DNA of 64,000 nt from RFPW01 sp040401595 (GTDB lineage Bacteria > Pseudomonadota > Gammaproteobacteria > Burkholderiales > Burkholderiaceae_E), in contig JBBAOE010000003.1 of NCBI GenBank assembly GCA_040401595.1, positions 124,001 to 188,000 on the forward strand. Direction: 5' to 3'. The notes below the pieces were generated by a model, which ran no database searches, was not told the DNA's origin, and saw nothing but the letters and a program-made list of their open reading frames with translations. Shown in pieces: positions 8,931-17,332 of this stretch (positions are counted from its first letter, which is position 1; the number at the start of each line of letters is the position of its first letter). The position numbers and the translations under genes were made by a program.

Positions 8931-9960
8931 GATGAATTCTCGAAGCCTTGGCCATCCAGCGCGCGCATTGCACTGTCTTGCGGGGCTATTTTTTGCGCTG
9001 GCGCTCGTTTTTGCGATCGTGGCCTGGACCCTCGGGGACGTCTTCTTTTTTCGACTCGGTACCGAGGCGCTGATTTTCGCCGGGCTCGCCCTGTCGGTCG
9101 ATTTGTTGCTCGGGTACACCGGATTGCTGCCCCTCGGACAAGCGCTTTTCTTCGGAATGGGTGCCTACGTCTCGGCCCTGGTCCTGAAGAACTGGTCCTC
9201 CTCCTTCTGGATCGCCACTGCAGTTGCCCTCGTGTTCTCGGCCCTGGCTGGGTTGATCGGTGGGTTGATTGCGATCCGGTCGAAAGGCGTCTATTTCGCA
9301 TTGATCAGCTTTGGGCTCGCGCAGGTCGTGTCCAAGGTTATTTTCAACACGCGTGAACTCGGTGCCTCCGACGGCATGATCGGCGTGCCGGTGGCTCAGA
9401 TTGCGCCCGGACTCGAGTCGGGTCAGCCCGCCGGATTCTTTCTCGTGGTGCTTTCGTGCTTGTTTGTTTGCTATGCCGCTCTCGCCTATCTCATGGAGAC
9501 ACCATTCGGGCGCCAACTCGGCGCGGTGCGCACGAACGAGCAGCGCCTATCCTTTCTTGGTTTCGATCCCTGGCGCACCAAGCTTGCCGCCTTCATCGGT
9601 GCAGCCTGTATCGCCGGCCTGAGCGGCGCGCTATACCCCATGTTGCGAGGCTTTGTTTCACCTGAACTGATGTTTTTTCAGGTGTCGGGCAATGCGGTCA
9701 TCAACGTCATCGTCGGGGGAACCGGAACCTTGATCGGGCCCTTGTATGGGTCGGCCTTGCTCACGGTACTCCGATCGGTGGTTGGGTCCTTCACGGCACA
9801 TCACCAGATCGTCATCGGCGTTCTGTTTATTGTGATTGTGATCGTTCTACCCCGTGGATTGATCGGCCTCGCAGCCCCCGCATTGCAACAGCGCTTGGCG
9901 CGGCGTCGAAGGGAAGCGGCGGTCCCGGTGCTTTCGGTGCCTGCGGAGCATTCGCAATGA
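8923..9960 (+). CDS. Liv-type ABC transporter permease (LivM-like)
   Basis: Second membrane subunit, 345 residues, with about eight to ten hydrophobic segments. Hallmarks are SVDLLLGYTGLLPLGQALFFGMGAY near the N-terminus and the coupling loop AVRTNEQRLSFLGFDPWRTKL. ATG 8923 overlaps the preceding gene by eight bases; ATG 8932 is also possible and would remove three residues. It ends in a four-base ATGA overlap with the next ATPase gene. Confidence 0.91.
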   Translation: MREMNSRSLGHPARALHCLAGLFFALALVFAIVAWTLGDVFFFRLGTEALIFAGLALSVDLLLGYTGLLPLGQALFFGMGAYVSALVLKNWSSSFWIATAVALVFSALAGLIGGLIAIRSKGVYFALISFGLAQVVSKVIFNTRELGASDGMIGVPVAQIAPGLESGQPAGFFLVVLSCLFVCYAALAYLMETPFGRQLGAVRTNEQRLSFLGFDPWRTKLAAFIGAACIAGLSGALYPMLRGFVSPELMFFQVSGNAVINVIVGGTGTLIGPLYGSALLTVLRSVVGSFTAHHQIVIGVLFIVIVIVLPRGLIGLAAPALQQRLARRRREAAVPVLSVPAEHSQ

Positions 9961-10715
9961 ACGGTTCACCGATTCTTCAGGTGCACGGGTTGACTGTGCG
10001 CTTTGGTCATCTCACCGCAGTCAACGGTGTCAGCTTTGACGCCCAGCAGGGTGCCATCACAGCGGTCATCGGTCCAAACGGGGCCGGCAAGAGCAGCCTC
10101 TTCAATTTGATCAGCGGTGCGATCCGACCCAACGCCGGACGGGTCATCTTTCAGGGCCAGGAGGTCACTGGATTCAGCCCGCATCGGATGCTCGCGCAGG
10201 GCCTGGCCCGATCGTTTCAGATCACCAATCTTTTTTTTGAACTGGCCGTTCGGGAGAACCTGCGCCTCGCGGCCCAGTTTCTCGAGCAGGGCCGAGGTCT
10301 GTTTCGGCCGGTCGCTGCCAGCCAGACAGCCTGCAATCGGGTCGATGAGTTGATTGCCCAGTTTCAGCTCGAGTCGGTGGCGGATGAGGCGGCCGGGTTG
10401 CTGTCGCACGGCGAGCAGCGCAGACTCGAGATTGCCGTTGCGCTGGCTAGTCGCCCACGTTTGCTGCTGCTCGATGAACCGACTCAGGGCATGAGTCATT
10501 CGGATACGCAGAAAACGGAGGCGCTGATCCGCTCGCTTGCTGGGCCCTCCCTGTCGGTCCTGCTCGTCGAACACGACGTCGACCTGGTCATGAACCTGTC
10601 CGATCACGTCGTCGTTCTGCATCAGGGCCAGAAGCTCGCCGAGGGTCCTCCGCAAGTGGTGAGAGCTAATCCCGCCGTGCAGGCGGCCTATTTTGGTGAA
10701 GCCTTCGATGGTTGA
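9957..10715 (+). CDS. Liv-type ABC transporter ATPase (LivG-like)
   Basis: Cytoplasmic ATPase of 252 residues. Walker A is GPNGAGKSS, the signature is LSHGEQRRLEIA and Walker B is LLLLDEPTQGM, followed by the switch His in LLVEHDVDLVM. The ending (NPAVQAAYFGEAFDG) is typical of the LivG/BraF class. It overlaps both neighbours and works with the LivF-like ATPase immediately downstream. Confidence 0.92.
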   Translation: MNGSPILQVHGLTVRFGHLTAVNGVSFDAQQGAITAVIGPNGAGKSSLFNLISGAIRPNAGRVIFQGQEVTGFSPHRMLAQGLARSFQITNLFFELAVRENLRLAAQFLEQGRGLFRPVAASQTACNRVDELIAQFQLESVADEAAGLLSHGEQRRLEIAVALASRPRLLLLDEPTQGMSHSDTQKTEALIRSLAGPSLSVLLVEHDVDLVMNLSDHVVVLHQGQKLAEGPPQVVRANPAVQAAYFGEAFDG

Positions 10716-11445
10716 TCAGCACAAGCGCCCCGACCCGACGCTGGTCCTGAAGGGTATTCACACCCACTATGGCCTTTCCCATGTGTTGCAGGGTATCGAT
10801 CTGCAGGTCGGGCCTGGCGAAGTGGTCGGGTTGTTTGGGCGTAATGGTGTGGGTAAAACCACTCTGATCAAGACGATCGCTGGATGGGTGGCGCCCAGTC
10901 AGGGTGAAGTTCGGTTCCGGGGGGAGAATCTTGTTGGTTTGTCGAGCGATCTGATCTGTCGTCGCGGAATCGGGCTGGTCCCGGAGGATCGTCGGATCTT
11001 CCCCGGTCTGAGCGTCGAAGAAAACCTCCGCTTGGGCTTCATGCAGGTGGCGGGGCGTTCGCGCGCGCAGGCGCGCCGAAAGCTGGACGAAACCTACGCT
11101 CGATTCCCTCGACTCGAAGAGCGTTCGCAGCAGATGGGTACCACCTTGTCGGGCGGGGAGCAGCAGATGCTGGCCATCGCCCGTGTTCTGGTGGGTGAAC
11201 CACAACTCTTACTCATCGATGAGCCGACCGAGGGCCTCGCGCCCATGATCGTCGATGAGATCTTTGCGCTGATGGCGCAACTGCGATCTGATGGGATCCC
11301 GATTGTTCTCGTCGAGCAGAACGTCCGTCGAGCACTCACCATGACCGATCGGTTTTATGCCATCGAACGCGGACAGATTGTCTGTCAGGGACGCGGCGAC
11401 AGCGAAGCTGACCGAAATCTCCTGATGGATCGCATCGCCGTTTGA
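10708..11445 (+). CDS. Liv-type ABC transporter ATPase (LivF-like)
   Basis: Second ATPase of the importer, 245 residues, with Walker A GRNGVGKTT, signature TLSGGEQQMLAIA and Walker B LLLIDEPTEGLAP. ATG 10708 (MVDQHKRPDPTLVLKG) overlaps the LivG-like stop by eight bases. This gene closes the catabolic and uptake operon; only a 58-base gap separates it from the acyltransferase, with no clear terminator visible between them. Confidence 0.91.
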   Translation: MVDQHKRPDPTLVLKGIHTHYGLSHVLQGIDLQVGPGEVVGLFGRNGVGKTTLIKTIAGWVAPSQGEVRFRGENLVGLSSDLICRRGIGLVPEDRRIFPGLSVEENLRLGFMQVAGRSRAQARRKLDETYARFPRLEERSQQMGTTLSGGEQQMLAIARVLVGEPQLLLIDEPTEGLAPMIVDEIFALMAQLRSDGIPIVLVEQNVRRALTMTDRFYAIERGQIVCQGRGDSEADRNLLMDRIAV

Positions 11446-11503
11446 CCCTTCGCGCCGGCTGCGGGGAGGACGAGTCCACCCGTTGGTGGTAGGGTGCGCA
11501 GGC

Positions 11504-12106
11504 ATGCAACACACAACCATCTTCCGATCCCAACTGCTGACCCGTGTTTTGCGGGTCGGGTGCACCGCTATTTTGAAAGCGGCCGGGTGGCGAATTGAGG
11601 CCGGATTGCCGCCTGGGCTCTCCAAGTGCGTCCTGATCGCTGCACCGCATACCAGCAACTGGGACTTTGTCTACCTGCTGTTGGCGGCATTTGCGCTCCG
11701 GCTCAACATTTACTGGATGGGCAAGGCGTCTTTGTTTGCTGGCCCGTTTGGTTCGATCATGCGCTGGCTGGGTGGTATTGCGGTCAATCGGGAGCAGTCG
11801 GGCAACCTCGTCTCAGCGTCGGTCGCGGCGCTCAAGGATGCCCAGGGTCCGGTGCAACTTGTTGTACCCCCCGAAGGCACCCGTAGCCGCGTGCGGCAAT
11901 GGAAGACCGGGTTTTACTACATTGCGCTGGGCGCAGAGTTGCCCATCCTGCCGGCGTATCTGGATTTTGGCCAGAAGCGGCTCGGTCTGGGTCCTGTCTT
12001 CCATCCAACCGGAGATATCGAGCGTGACATGCCGCTGATCCAGGCCTTTTATGCGCCGATGCGGGGGAAAAATCCCCAGCAGTTCCAGCAAGGCTCTTCG
12101 GGTTGA
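11504..12106 (+). CDS. Lysophospholipid acyltransferase family protein (PlsC-like)
   Basis: Short glycerolipid acyltransferase, 200 residues. The catalytic HX4D motif is HTSNWD (near residue 49) and the phosphate-binding motif appears as PPEGTRSR (near residue 125). PlsC proteins transfer acyl groups to lysophosphatidate at the inner membrane, but short members such as this act on varied lysolipid or other acceptors, so the substrate is open. ATG 11504 gives MQHTTIFRSQ. It precedes the NikR-like gene by seven bases, an arrangement without an obvious functional reason. Confidence 0.82.
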   Translation: MQHTTIFRSQLLTRVLRVGCTAILKAAGWRIEAGLPPGLSKCVLIAAPHTSNWDFVYLLLAAFALRLNIYWMGKASLFAGPFGSIMRWLGGIAVNREQSGNLVSASVAALKDAQGPVQLVVPPEGTRSRVRQWKTGFYYIALGAELPILPAYLDFGQKRLGLGPVFHPTGDIERDMPLIQAFYAPMRGKNPQQFQQGSSG

Positions 12107-12113
12107 GATCACG

Positions 12114-12611
12114 ATGCAGCGGTTTACGATTTCGCTACAAGACGAGTTGGCTGAACAGTTCGATGCATGGATCGCTCATCGCGGCTATGAAAATCGCAGT
12201 GAAGCTGTGCGCGATATGTTGCGCGCCGAGCTTGAGCAGGACCGTCAGCATGCGGCGCAGTCACTGCACTGTGTCGCGAACCTGAGCTACGTCTACCGCT
12301 ATGGTGAGCGCGATTTGGTCGAGCGACTCGCCAGATTGCAGCACGAACATCACGACGTTGTGGTGTCGACCATGCAGATGCAACTCGATCATGAGCATCG
12401 ACTCGAAACCGTCATGTTGCGAGGCCGGACCGTTATCGTCTCAGGCCTGGCCGATGCCATTTGCGCCGAGCGCGGGGTCCACCATGGCCACCTCAATCTG
12501 GTCAGCGTGGTTGAACATTTGCCCCACGCGCACGCCCCTCACCACGCCGATGCCCATGCGCATGATGACAATCTGAGTCATCGTCATATCCATTTGAAGC
12601 CGACCCACTAA
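12114..12611 (+). CDS. nikR: NikR-family ribbon-helix-helix regulator with altered metal site and His-rich tail
   Basis: 165 residues. The N-terminal ribbon-helix-helix is clear (MQRFTISLQDELAEQFDAWI, then NRSEAVRDMLR), followed by an ACT-like metal-binding domain (SYVYRYGERDL, GVHHGHLNL). Compared from memory with E. coli NikR, His76 is kept (His77 here), but the other square-planar nickel ligands His87, His89 and Cys95 align with Gln88, Gln90 and Arg96. About 30 extra C-terminal residues contain eleven histidines. The protein should still bind DNA, but its metal (nickel, cobalt, zinc or other) or affinity may differ. The next gene is a TonB receptor preceded by a perfect dyad, the likely target. 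Confidence 0.85.
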   Translation: MQRFTISLQDELAEQFDAWIAHRGYENRSEAVRDMLRAELEQDRQHAAQSLHCVANLSYVYRYGERDLVERLARLQHEHHDVVVSTMQMQLDHEHRLETVMLRGRTVIVSGLADAICAERGVHHGHLNLVSVVEHLPHAHAPHHADAHAHDDNLSHRHIHLKPTH

Positions 12612-12661
12612 GACTTGAGGGAGTGTGACGATTACTGCCTCGAGAGGCCTCGATCGAGTTA

Positions 12662-12694
12662 AATGTAAGAAAAATCTGCTAAACTTCTTACATT
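12662..12694. promoter_or_regulatory. Perfect 10-bp inverted repeat, candidate operator of the NikR-like regulator
   Basis: AATGTAAGAA (12662-12671) and TTCTTACATT (12685-12694) are exact reverse complements with a 13-base spacer. The inner half-sites GTAAGA-N15-TCTTAC resemble in layout the E. coli NikR operator (GTATGA-N16-TCATAC). It lies just after the regulator gene and upstream of the TonB receptor; TAAACT at 12680-12685 within the spacer could serve as a -10 element. Binding is an inference. Confidence 0.6.
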
Positions 12695-12839
12695 CATATC
12701 GGTTCTTGGCGTGATGACCCCAACCATTCTGATCGGCGTCAAGCCCCGGTGCCAAGTGCCCTTTGCTCGTCTTATCCTGCGTGTTCGTTCTGTGCCGGTG
12801 CCCGTAACGGATCGCCCCCCTGAACGGTTATTTTCCCGA

Positions 12840-15144
12840 GTGACGATCACTGGCAGCTTCCCCTGCCGAATCCCAATCGTGAGAATCGCGAGCATCCTTG
12901 CGTATTTGATTGGGGGGCCGAGTCTGGCTCAGACTCAGACTCAGACCCCGATTCAGACNNNNNNNNNNNNNNNNNNNNNNNNNNNNNNNNNNNNNNNNNN
13001 NNNNNNNNNNNNNNNNNNNNNNNNNNNNNNNNNNNNNNNNNNNNNNNNNNNNNNNNNNTCAGACTCAGACTCAGACCCCGATTCAGACGCAGACAGAGAT
13101 TCCGAGGCCAAGGTCCTCTTCCCCGGCATCCGATGTCTCGGGTTCCGCCTCGTCGCTGCTCGATGCCGTCGAGATTCGAGGTCATTATGACAATGCTGTC
13201 GGCACGAGCGATGCAGCGTCCCAGGGTACGATCCGCGCAGAGTTGCTCAAAAGCCGACCCGCCCAGCGGCCCGGCGAAGTGCTCGAATTCATTCCCGGCA
13301 TGATCGTCACCCAGCATTCGGGTGACGGAAAGGCAAACCAGTACTTTCTGCGGGGCTTTAACCTCGATCACGGCACTGATTTCGCAACGACCCTCAACGG
13401 CATGCCGGTCAACATGCCCACCCACGCACATGGCCACGGGTATACCGATCTGAATTTTCTGATTCCGGAGTTGGTCGACCGGATCGGTTACCGGAAGGGG
13501 CCGTACTTCGCGAGCATCGGTGACTTCGGGTCCGCCGGTGCTGCCGATATTCAGTACCGATCCAGCCTCGATGCCCCGTTTGCCCAAGTCACGTTGGGCC
13601 AGAAAGGGTATCGCCGCGCACTGCTCGCGGGCTCCAGGGAAACACCGTCAGGCGTGACCTTGCTGGGTGCGCTCGAGTCGATGGGTAATGATGGACCCTG
13701 GACGGTGCCTGAAAATCTGAAACGTCTCAACGCGGTCCTAACCGCGACGGGTGGCACCCGCGCGCAAGGCTGGCAAGCCAGTCTGATGGGCTATGACGCG
13801 AAGTGGATCGCGACCGATCAGGTTCCGCAGAGGCTGATTGATGCCGGACGCTATCTCGGCAAACCGTTCGGACGGTTTGATTCACTCGATCCCAGCGACG
13901 GCGGGGGCACTTCCCGATACAGTCTTTCGGGACAGTGGCATCGGGCCGATGACCTGGGTTCGTCACGGGTGTCTGCCTATGCCATGCGCTACACGCTCGC
14001 ACTGAATTCGAACTTCACCTACGCGCTGGAGCGTCCGGAGACGGGCGATCAATTCGCTCAGCGCGATCGTCGTACGGTGGCTGGTCTGAACGCAGTACAG
14101 ACCATCAATCACAAGTGGCTGGGTCGTTCCGTGCGCAGTGAGGTGGGACTGCAGGTACGGCGCGACGACATTTCGGTCGGGCTCTTTGACACGAACCAGC
14201 GTCAGGTGGTCGGCGTGACGCGCGACGATTCTGTGGCCCAGACCATGCTCGGGCTCTATGGCCAGAGCACGATCGAACTCGCGCCCTGGCTCCGTACCCT
14301 GGTGGGCGCCCGAGCTGATCGCATGGACATGCAGGTGCAAAGCCATACCGCTGCGGCCAACTCCGGGTCATCTGGGGACTTCCAGGTTTCACCCAAGCTT
14401 TCCCTGATTGCCGGACCGTTTCAAAAGACTGAACTTTTTTTGAATGCGGGTCGGGGCTTGCACAGCAATGATGCCCGCGGAACCACTGCGGCGGTGGATC
14501 CGCGCTCGGGCGATCCGGTCAACAAGGTTCCCGTGTTGGTTGCGTCACGCGGGACGGAATTGGGCTTGCGTACCGAGGCTTTGCCCGGATTACAGAGTTC
14601 GCTGGCCCTGTGGCGTTTGCAGGTCGACTCGGAATTGGTGTACGTGGGCGACGCCGGTGTCACGGAGCCCAGCGCGGCCAGCATCCGGCGTGGGGTCGAA
14701 TTCAACAACCGTTGGCAGCCCAGGCGATGGTTGCTGGTGGATGCTGACCTGGCTTGGACCCATGCTCGCTTCAACAATGGGGATCGAATCCCAAATGCGA
14801 TTGACCGGGTCGGCTCGTTCGCGATCACCGCTCGGGAATTGGGCCCCTGGAGCTCGAGCCTGCAACTGCGTTATCTGGGCTCCGGCGCTCTGATCGAGGA
14901 CAACAGTGTCCGCTCCCATGCATCGGTGACGACCAACTGGCGTCTGAGTCGTCGTACGAGCGAGTGGTTCGGACGGGGAAGCGAGTTGACCCTCGATGTA
15001 TTCAATATTGGAAATCGAAAGGTCAACGACATCCAGTATTTCTACGAGTCGCAACTCTCTGGCGAATCCGCTCCCGTTGCGGACCGCCATGTTCACCCCG
15101 CGGAACCCCGTACGGTACGCGTGACGCTGCGCTTGCCGTTCTAA
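12840..15144 (+). CDS. TonB-dependent outer-membrane receptor, interrupted by an assembly gap
   Basis: Outer-membrane beta-barrel receptor, probably for a metal complex. Before the gap, a signal peptide (RIASILAYLIGGPSLAQ) reads in one frame; after it, the plug and barrel read in another, starting with the same QTQTQTPIQ residues. Removing the 100 N plus the duplicated 30 bases (130 in total) restores one frame, so the frame change is an assembly effect. The plug begins near DAVEIRGHYDNAVG and contains PVNMPTHAHGHGYTDL, a His-rich stretch; the barrel ends in RVTLRLPF with terminal Phe. The start is uncertain: GTG 12840 is used here, GTG 12879 and ATG 12714 are possible. The dyad upstream suggests control by the NikR-like repressor. 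Confidence 0.8.
12929..13088 (+). repeat. Identical 30-bp copies flanking a 100-N assembly gap
   Basis: Bases 12929-12958 and 13059-13088 are identical (a TCAGAC-rich 30-mer encoding QTQTQTPIQ) and enclose exactly 100 N. Either two contig ends overlap by this sequence, or the 30-bp unit is tandemly repeated an unknown number of times. The unit is a multiple of three, so any copy number keeps the receptor in frame. Confidence 0.9.
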
Positions 15145-15169
15145 GCGCAGCCGTCCTCCCCCAAGTTCT

Positions 15170-17002
15170 TCAGACGTACTTGACGTCGCCCGTGGCCGGC
15201 ACGGTGACGGTCTTGCCGACCGCGCTCGTGTAGGTCTTGGACTTGATCGTACTGACGTAAACGAATTCGCCCTTGATCTCGGCCGCACTGACCGTCAGTT
15301 GCATGTAGCCACGCTGAACGGTATCCACATAGTTGAGATCGTCGATCAGCCCCAGCCCTTTGCCGACAATTCCGGTGCCGAGTTGGGGGATCAGTGCAGT
15401 GCCATCCAACGATGAAGCCAGTCCGCCCAGGCCATAGGCTTCAAAGCCCGGTGAAGTCACGGAAGATCCGGCGAACTCCACCCCCACCTTTTCGCCGGCC
15501 GCGTTGGTCAGCGTAGTGAACCAGCCATTGTGTGAGTCACCGGAGAGTGTCACCAGACGCTTGCCCTGCGATTTGGCAGCCGTATAGATCGCTTCGCGGT
15601 TGGTGGTGTAGCCATCCCAGGCGTCGAGGTTATACGGGATCCGCGGATTCGTTTTGGGATCCAGCAGGGCGGTCTGGGCCGGGGACAATGCGCCGGCGCC
15701 AGCAGCGGCGGCTGCAGCGGGTGTGGCGCCCGCGGCCAAGGCGGCTGCGGTCACACCAAAACGGGTGGCTTTGGCCGTCAGGAAGTCCGAGATCGCCTTG
15801 CCGACCGCCGCCTGATTGGCAGGGGTTGGGCTCGCAAACGCCGCATTTTGTGCCGTGCCCACGTTTGCCGGGAGCGCCATGCGGGCCATGATCACCTGGT
15901 TACCCAGGATTTGCCAGGTGGCCGTGGAGGCCTTCATGCCGTCGGTGAGCCACGTCTGCTGTTCCGTGCTGATGATGCGTTGGTTCGCATCGGTTCCGGT
16001 TCCCAGGGCGGTCAGGTAACGCGTCACCCCGCCGTCTGCGTCGCCGTAGTTATCGTACTGGCGCGTTCGACCTTCGATTCGGGTATCGAGCATATGCAAG
16101 GTCATCAGGCTGCCGAAGTCAAAGCGGCGATAAATCTTGAGCAGGTTGCCGCTGGCATCCGTGCGGATCGGCATCCACTCGTGGTACGCGCGGGAGGCAT
16201 TGGCCTTGCGCACAGCCCAGTCCCCTTGGGTCGCCGGGTTATGGTTTTCGGCGCCAGTGACGTAGGCGTTATTGGCGAACTCGTGATCATCCCAGATGGC
16301 GATGAGCGGCATTTTGGCGTGCAAGGCCTGCAGGCTGGCGTCGCTACGATAGGTCGCGTAGCGCGTCCGGTAGTCCTCGAGCGAGACGATTTCACTGGCC
16401 GGGGCCGTGACTCGGCCAAGCGTCACCGCATCGGCATTGCCATAGCCCGCTGGGTTCGAGCTGTATTCGTAGATGTAGTCGCCCAGATGGATGGCGTACT
16501 GCGCATCGGATTTGGCGGCGGCGTCATAAGCGTTGAAATATCCCTGGGAATACAGCGAGCAGGAGAACACCGCGAGTTTCACCGAAGCGACGTCGCTCTT
16601 GGGCAGTGTTCGGGTGATACCGACGGGCGAGAAGGCTCGGGTGGCGTCCAGGAATCGGTAGTAGTAGGTGGTGCCCGCGCTCAACCCGGTGACATCCACT
16701 TTGGTGGTGAAGCCTGTCTCCGGACTCGACAGGCAAGACCCCGATTTGACGATCGTCGAAAACGCGCTGTCGGTGGCCACTTCATAGGTGAGTGGGACGC
16801 TGAGGTTCGAATCGATCGACTTGGCGTGGGTCCAGAGGATGACCCGGTCGGTCAGGGGGTCGCCGCTCGCGACGCCGTAGCGATATTCCGCCGGCGTCAG
16901 GGGGGACTCGCCGCAGGCGCTCAGCGCAGCACTGGAGGCGACGACGGCTGCTGCCGATGCGGATTTGAGGAGGAACTCGCGGCGATCGTTGGTCTTGGTC
17001 AT
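15170..17002 (-). CDS. phoD: Alkaline phosphatase/phosphodiesterase, PhoD family, Tat-exported
   Basis: Secreted metallophosphoesterase of 610 residues that releases phosphate from organic esters. The N-terminus has a twin-arginine signal (NDRREFLLKSA) followed by an Ala-rich core ending in a lipobox-like SACGES, so it may be anchored as a lipoprotein. An N-terminal PhoD_N domain (YGVASGDPLTDRVILWTH) precedes the catalytic domain with HLGDYIYEY, WDDHEFANN and LSGDSHNGWF metal-site motifs. An Ala-rich insert lies near residue 430. It converges with the TonB receptor gene (25 bases apart) and diverges from btaA across a region with Pho-box-like repeats, fitting phosphate-starvation control. Confidence 0.9.
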   Translation of the reverse strand: MTKTNDRREFLLKSASAAAVVASSAALSACGESPLTPAEYRYGVASGDPLTDRVILWTHAKSIDSNLSVPLTYEVATDSAFSTIVKSGSCLSSPETGFTTKVDVTGLSAGTTYYYRFLDATRAFSPVGITRTLPKSDVASVKLAVFSCSLYSQGYFNAYDAAAKSDAQYAIHLGDYIYEYSSNPAGYGNADAVTLGRVTAPASEIVSLEDYRTRYATYRSDASLQALHAKMPLIAIWDDHEFANNAYVTGAENHNPATQGDWAVRKANASRAYHEWMPIRTDASGNLLKIYRRFDFGSLMTLHMLDTRIEGRTRQYDNYGDADGGVTRYLTALGTGTDANQRIISTEQQTWLTDGMKASTATWQILGNQVIMARMALPANVGTAQNAAFASPTPANQAAVGKAISDFLTAKATRFGVTAAALAAGATPAAAAAAGAGALSPAQTALLDPKTNPRIPYNLDAWDGYTTNREAIYTAAKSQGKRLVTLSGDSHNGWFTTLTNAAGEKVGVEFAGSSVTSPGFEAYGLGGLASSLDGTALIPQLGTGIVGKGLGLIDDLNYVDTVQRGYMQLTVSAAEIKGEFVYVSTIKSKTYTSAVGKTVTVPATGDVKYV

Positions 17003-17044
17003 GTCTGGACTCCGGATAAGAGCCCGGATTAACGCAAGGCTTCA

Positions 17045-17062
17045 GTGACACCATCGTGAAAA
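17045..17062 (-). promoter_or_regulatory. Pho-box-like element upstream of phoD
   Basis: On the minus strand TTTTCAC-GATG-GTGTCAC: two 7-mers at 11-base spacing matching the E. coli Pho box CTGTCATAAATCTGTCAC at 11 of 18 positions, with a near-perfect second half. GTTAAT about 11 bases downstream could be the -10. It sits 43 bases before the phoD start. Moderate match. Confidence 0.45.
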
Positions 17063-17187
17063 TCAAAGCCCGGGGTGCAACGCCATCGCGTTCGGTTGTT
17101 CGTCCTGACAGTACGCTCAGTCGTTATTTTTTATGAAACGGTCCTGTGCAGCAGAACAGCGGGTCTCGAGCCATGGGATCTCATGCC

Positions 17188-17205
17188 CTGTCACTGTCTT
17201 GACAT
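17188..17205 (+). promoter_or_regulatory. Pho-box-like element upstream of btaA
   Basis: CTGTCAC-TGTC-TTGACAT, two 7-mers at 11-base spacing, 128 bases upstream of the btaA start. It matches the 18-base consensus at 10 positions, mostly in the half-sites. The element reads similarly on the other strand, so its orientation is uncertain. Confidence 0.4.
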
Positions 17206-17332
17206 GGTTGGTGTTCAGACTACTTCGAAGCGATAGCAACGGTTGATCCGATCTCGCCCGGTTATCCCCGCCATTGTTGATCGATGCCTCGACGCACTGT
17301 CCTGGAGAATTCTGGAGACCTCTGGAGAATTC

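Larger units (their letters stand above)
17003..17332. other. Divergent phoD-btaA intergenic region
   Basis: 330 bases without a convincing gene. It holds two Pho-box-like elements, one facing each gene, and a small repeat of CTGGAGAATTC-type sequence (17301-17332) that also provides the GGAG ribosome-binding site for btaA at 17333. Confidence 0.6.

Noticed and set aside
12910..13190. Frameshifted or pseudogene TonB receptor
   Set aside because: The frame change falls exactly at a 100-N placeholder flanked by identical 30-mers.
15848..17032. A 394-codon plus-strand frame across phoD
   Set aside because: Antisense shadow of the PhoD gene with no recognisable motifs.
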